This document shows positions 59,203-64,000 of a stretch of 64,000 nucleotides of DNA, piece after piece; position 1 is the first letter of the stretch; every line of letters begins with the position of its first letter. This DNA comes from Cryptomeria japonica (taxonomy: Eukaryota; Streptophyta; Pinopsida; Cupressales; Cupressaceae), in the NCBI RefSeq assembly GCF_030272615.1, contig NC_081406.1:145885091-145949090 (forward strand). Direction: 5' to 3'. The notes under the pieces were generated by a model. That model saw nothing but the letters and a program-made list of their open reading frames with translations, searched no databases and was not told the DNA's origin. The translations under genes and the position numbers were made by a program.

Positions 59203-60085
59203 AAGCCATATGTCCTATTCTATCACAGTTAAAACATTTCAAAGGCAACTTTCCTTTGTACTTGCCTTTTCCTCTCGGTAGCCTTCTGACTAATAGTGCT
59301 TCAAACTCTTCTTGCTTTCTGATTTCTTCATAAAGTTTGTGTACCTCCTCCATGTTTTTGTGAAATCTTTCACTTGCTCCACTATGATTCCCTTTAGAGT
59401 ACTTATACTTTCTATCATTGTAATCATTAGATTCATCAAGATGAAAAGAACTAAATGTAGACTCAATTTTATTTACCGAAGACCCACTGTTATCAAAGTT
59501 ACTTAACTCAAATGCATGTAGCTTATCAATAGTAGCATCCAAAGAAACTGGCATATTGGGTACAAACCTCAATTCATTGATTGCAGAGACTCGGATTGCA
59601 TAAGCTGGTAGAAGGGTTCTTAATAACTTACTTGTGACATCCTTCTCTTCAATGGTTCCTTCTGCTCCTTTGATTTGATTGACAATCTCCTTTAACCTTG
59701 TACTGTACTAGGTTATGTTCTCACCTTCATTCATTCTCATGGATTCAAGTTGTCCTCTTAGACTGTCCACTTTTGCTCTTTGAACATGCTCATCACTACC
59801 ATACACAGATATGAGCTTGTCCGACATTGCCTTGGCATCATTGCAGCCTTCTAGATCATTAAACTTTGAGTCGGTCAATGCAGATGTTATTTCAATCATT
59901 GCTTGAATATGTTCTTGCTTTGCCTTTATCTCTTCCATTGTCAATGGATAGGTTCTAGGTGTAATGAAATCATTCTCCAGATAATATACACCATATTCTC
60001 CAACTCTTGATAGGTGCAACTTCATCCTTTTCTGCCATGTAGAGAAGTTTGACTTGTTCAGCTTCGGTGCATCCCTCTTATACAT
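59203..60085 (-). pseudogene. Element D gag, N-terminal part
   Basis: ATG at 60085 gives MYKRDAPKLNKSNFSTWQKR, the typical copia gag start. Capsid-like helices follow (AMSDKLISVYGSDEHVQRAK, QLESMRMNEGENIT). A TAG near 59708 interrupts the phrase ITxYSTRLKEIV. The frame then continues through a charged linker to the zinc knuckle CFNCDRIGHMASN, where element C is inserted. The missing Cys is the first codon on the other side, at 52580. Gag forms the particle that packages element RNA. Confidence 0.92.
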
Positions 60086-60133
60086 CTTTGGATCTTTTCC
60101 TCAAGTACCTTTAAAATTTTTCTTCTGGAGTCC

Positions 60134-60150
60134 AAAGCTCTGATACCAAT
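60134..60150 (-). other. Element D primer-binding site (initiator Met tRNA type)
   Basis: On the minus strand ATTGGTATCAGAGCTTTGG directly follows the LTR end ACTATCA and matches the plant copia consensus TGGTATCAGAGC exactly. Confidence 0.92.
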
Positions 60151-61630
60151 TGATAGTTCTGATACTAATTGTTAAGTACAGATGCCAAGCTAACAAGATG
60201 AGAGGGGGGGTGAATCATACAAACTTAATCTTCAATATATTCAACAGATTCAACCTCGATAGCTTCAAAAGATATATGTAATCAAAACTGTAAAACATGC
60301 AACCTTAAGAACACATAATCATAACAACACTCATAACACCAAATTTAATGTGGAAACCCAAATAGGGAAAAACCACTATGGGATTTCAGACCCACTAAGA
60401 AATATACTCTTCTAGAGTATGCTCGGTTAAAAGAAAATCCTATTGAAGATTACAAACACATTGCTAGATGTGACCCAGTTAAGGGATTTCCCTCAGATCT
60501 GTTAGGATCTTCACCTTGTTAGAGGTGACCTTGTTAAAGGGTTTCAAACACTCAATCAGAATGTCACCTTGCTAGAGGATTTACAAATAAGACTGTTAAG
60601 TCCACTCGGTTAAGAGATTTTCTATCACTTACAAATAAACAATAGTAATGAGTATGTTTGCAACTTTGCATCTAAAATGCTAAAGCAGATTCTTATTTGC
60701 TCAATACAATCTAGTCATAGGACTTATCTTGTCCCTCTACTGGGCTCCTTACTTTGTTATTCAAACAGGTCTTCAAGCTTCTATGCTCGGTAATCACTAT
60801 GTAGCATCCCTGTGCTTACACTTGCCCGCATACATTGTTTATCAATAGTTCCTTATTTATAAACAATTTGCTAATCACTTAATCTCTTTGATCACATTTC
60901 CCATGATCAATCATAGCCATCAGATCTTCAATCTTGACTAGGTTCAATGTATCCTTCGATCGGAAAATGTTTTACCTCTCCTTGGAACTTGCATATATTT
61001 CTTGGAACTTGTGCTAGGGTATTGTGGTTTAATCTGAGCTGTAGATCTTCCTACCGATCTTCCATTGCCATAGATGCTTAACAAACTTCATACACATTGT
61101 ATCAATCATTTAATCATAACCAGCTCATCAAATTCCATCATTAAATAATGCATGTATACATCCAATGCATTCTGTTATTACTCAGTTGCAACTCGTTAAA
61201 TACTAAACTTCACTCGGTAGACATTCCGCCTTCATTAACCGATAGCGATAACCTTAAGGTTTACTGACTAGGTTCCTTAGGTTTTATCGACTAGGTTCCT
61301 TCCTCGGTAACATAGTATAGTATTAACCTTACAAACAATAGCATATGTAGGATATCAAAACAATCTAAACAACATGATCTCATCATTGTCTAACTTGGTA
61401 ATAGTTGCCCATTGAATAACTTATTCCTCCCCTTATTCATCACAAACATACTTCTTAAGATATGACAACATCCTACTAAATCAGAAAATCAATTTCTTGA
61501 CATCAATGACAAAATAATATTGTGAAGACAGTAAACATCCTTAATCAGTTATATCCATAATTATCAACAACCTTCTCAATATCCTAATTGAAATTCCAAC
61601 AATCTCTTATTGTCTGTTATAATGCCAACA
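60151..61630 (-). repeat. Element D 5' LTR
   Basis: 1,480 bp, partner of 47456-48929. On the plus strand it starts TGATAGTTCTGATAC next to the primer site and ends CCAACA. The outermost 35 bp contain a second TGTTGG word on the minus strand. The G-run near 60202 has seven G, against about ten in the 3' LTR. Confidence 0.93.
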
Positions 61631-62939
61631 ATCTCCCCTTGATTATTGAGTGTCCATCACTCTTTGCTAGAGACCTTCCTGCTCAACACTTTCCCTAAGA
61701 GCCTACCCTCTCTACCATAGGATCTTCATTACACATGACCAACATATTCAGGGATGTTTTTCCTTCATTATCCAACCCTAAATCTTCATTTATGGACCTT
61801 GGTGCTTACCGGTTACAAGCTTTAGGTCCAATTTTCCTTTTCTACTTCTATCGGTGGACCTAGTCCAATTAGCCCTATCGACGAGGTATTTTGCACTTAT
61901 TTTCTAGTAGCCTGATTACCAGTATAAACTCTATAGCTTCCTGGATACCCTTTTGGAATTTTCATACAATATCTTAGGATTGGATCTGGGTTTGGTCGCT
62001 AACCATCCTTACCCTTTTTAGGCCTAATTCCTCTTTTTAAGCCTACAAAACAGGGTTCTGCACAAATGCCTTCACGAGCTCGATTGCTCAAGGATTCTGA
62101 TGATTGTTTTAGGTCTGAACACCCATGAGGATTTACAACCCAACTTGGAACCAAATCCATCCAACGGGTTTACCCATCTAGGGTCTGTTGTCTATGAATC
62201 CCTTTACTTGCCAACTCAATGTGCCAAGTCTAGGGTATGGTGGCAAAACTGGAGATCAGCCTCCCTTGACTCAAAAACAAATTGAAAACATAATATACAA
62301 GGATTCCTTGCATTCCACAAGGTTTCAGTTTGTGGTTCCACCATGGAATGCTAGGTTTGAGCCATGAAGTCTACAAACCTTGGTTTCAAGGTCTCTAGGA
62401 CCCGCCTGCACAAAAATGAACAGAACTTGCAAACAATAACACTTCAAAGCCTTAAATCACCATGAAATAAAAGATATGGCTCTATTTTAACAATTCATAC
62501 CTTGTTTTGGACTTGAAAGTATGCACAGTTCATACGATGCCAAGGAAAACTCAAAGCAAACGTTGAAAACACACAAAAATGAAAGGCTAATTCTTGTTCT
62601 CCTTCTTCCAATTCTTCAACCAACTTTCTCATTGGTTGTCCCAAGACTTATATCAGCCTTAGGTTAGTTACAAAGATATTTTAACTAAAAAGATAACCAA
62701 CTACCCATTGGTGTTTGGAAAATGCAAAAGTTGCAAAGTTGCTATGAGTAACTTTTGCAACTTTTTTATAACTTTACATTGCTAAGCATCTTTTGCCCAA
62801 ATCAAACCTAGATCACTTCTAAAGGTTCAAATGACCTTAAAACCATTAATCAACATCAAATAACCTATTATAATCTTATTACAGACCAAAATTCACTTGA
62901 TTCCAAACTCTTGGAATCTTCACAATAAAATTATTTAGG
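61631..62939. other. No gene; flank of element D
   Basis: Starts ATCTCCCCTT, resembling a reversed polypurine tract, so D may have inserted at the edge of another LTR element. The rest has ACCGGTT and CGGTGG words but no pol or gag motif. Confidence 0.4.
62726..62766. repeat. Hairpin-forming inverted repeat
   Basis: AAAAGTTGCAAAGTT pairs with AACTTTTGCAACTTTTT across a nine-base loop, with one bulge. It could be a fold-back element scar; no terminator function is implied in a plant context. Confidence 0.7.
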
Positions 62940-63535
62940 TGCTCCCGCACCAGATTTGAGCGGACATGTTACCATTGCACATTTCATGAACTGGTATGTC
63001 TTTGGGCTGACTTGATTGAGTTGTAATTATTTGTGGCTAGTATAAATGGAAACTTGCAAATCATTTGAGAGGGAAAAATTTAGAAGAGCGAAGATAGAGA
63101 TTAGAGATTGAGTGAAGATGTAGATCCGACGAGATTTTGTTCCAGATGATTGAGGCCGAAAGGGTTGAGGTCCGGATTAGGGTAGAACCGACATATTGAT
63201 TTTGGAGGCCGATCTGATATGTGGATCTTTTAATTGTGTTGTAAGAATTATTTGTATCCTAGACTGTGATCTAGCATGTGGCATGTGTAATTATTTAGAT
63301 AGTAATAAGCATTGTTCATATTGTTTACTGGTTATGTATTTTGTTATTTTACCAATTGTTCTTTCCGTTGTTTTTGGCATCTTGTTACTGGTTACTGATA
63401 TATTTTGCATGGTTTATGTGTTAGGTTGCAAGAATGGGTTTTCCTTCATTGGATCTCCCTACCTTGACTACACCAAATTATCACTTACACTTCATAATAA
63501 TAATTTCACCTATTTAATTGCATAAATAACATCAT
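62940..63535 (+). mobile_element. LTR-like promoter-bearing block
   Basis: GGTGCTCCCGCACCAG, then a TATA box at 63041-63047 (TATAAAT), then G/A-rich leader-like sequence and T-rich sequence. The 109-codon ORF at 63196-63525 is hydrophobic and Cys-rich without recognised family. The arrangement resembles an LTR U3-R but no terminus or partner is in the window. Confidence 0.3.
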
Positions 63536-64000
63536 CAATATTATACCCGTGCAACACTGGGCATATAAATATTCCATGAATAAGGTCACCATCATATCAT
63601 GATGTCATGTTTTAGTTAACTCTTCTACCCTCTGCCCTTATTATAGGGATTGACTAGCATAAAGGCCTCTTTGTCTTCTACCATAGGATATTTTTTTGTT
63701 TCAAGGATGCATTACATAGTAATGTATAGGTTATACAGTAAAAACATTTCAAAGCAAATGGAGCAGTAGCATAGATGGGTACCCACCATCAACATTACAA
63801 GGCATTAGGCATTCCTAAACTATTTTCAACATCGCTTTTGTACAAATTCCTACTTCACACCATGAAGAAGAGAGCACACAACAAATACTTCAATTTTTAA
63901 AAATAAAAATCACAATATATAACAAATTACATCCTCAATAAGGTTCCCACCCAATGTAATTTCCCCAAGGATCATAGTTGCATGTCCGAACACATCTCCA
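63536..64000. other. No supported gene at the window edge
   Basis: AT-rich. On the minus strand 63946-64000 reads CNYDPWGNYIGWEPY followed by TAG, which could be the end of an exon extending beyond the window. That is too little to name. Confidence 0.3.

Larger units (their letters stand above)
47456..61630 (-). mobile_element. Copia element D: both LTRs, near-complete gag-pol, interrupted by element C
   Basis: On the minus strand the order is 5' LTR (60151-61630), tRNA-iMet primer site, gag, [element C], protease, integrase, reverse transcriptase, RNase H, polypurine tract, 3' LTR (47456-48929). Without C and one target duplication it is about 7.5 kb. LTRs are TGTTGGC...ACTATCA in element orientation and about 96% alike by eye. 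The 5-bp flanks (TGATC and ATCTC) do not match, so the target duplication has decayed or one end has rearranged. Only a few stops and frameshifts are present. Confidence 0.92.

Noticed and set aside
63946-64000. Terminal exon of a minus-strand gene (GNYIGWEPY then stop)
   Set aside because: Eighteen codons at the window edge are not enough to support a gene.

Overview
The window looks like intergenic DNA from a large seed-plant genome, most probably a gymnosperm or conifer. This is inferred from gene scarcity, AT-richness, and stacked Ty1/copia-type LTR retrotransposons with tRNA-iMet primer sites; the species cannot be read from sequence alone. No complete host gene is visible.

Layout. 1-5165: a minus-strand Pro/Ser-rich retroelement reading frame, an ATTGG pentamer satellite and an LTR-like block with a TATA box. 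5166-17444: copia element A (plus strand, 5'-truncated, decayed pol, 3' LTR at 16375-17444). Its RNase H region is split by element B (8075-15917), a complete LTR element with 5-bp target duplication ATACT. 17445-28880: mostly gene-free DNA with a 313-bp tandem array and a CT microsatellite. 28766-32909: a mosaic of gene fragments: three beta-amylase exons with splice sites and a UDP-glycosyltransferase piece (both minus), and a DEK-like chromatin-protein piece (plus). 33344-39620: tandem repeats and microsatellites. 39621-45533: a gag-like frame interrupted by a probable solo LTR (42912-44187), then an unrecognised two-exon minus-strand gene remnant. 47456-61630: copia element D (minus strand, both LTRs, near-complete gag-pol). 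Element C (52586-59197, plus strand, target duplication ATTAG) has landed inside D's gag zinc knuckle. 61631-64000: non-coding, LTR-like.

The main result is that B and C are two families of large non-autonomous retrotransposons with the same plan. Each has two LTRs, an ORF1 (coiled coil plus four zinc knuckles) and a long ORF2 of about 1,100 codons in place of pol. Neither contains recognisable protease, integrase, reverse transcriptase or RNase H. They share the polypurine/terminus module and U5 motifs of the pol-bearing elements A and D, so elements of that kind are plausible helpers. Across about 3,000 codons in B and C I found no frameshift, but 31 internal stops: 22 TAG, 9 TAA and no TGA. 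They sit where glutamine fits. The simplest reading is CAG/CAA to TAG/TAA transition, as expected for cytosine-methylated transposons.
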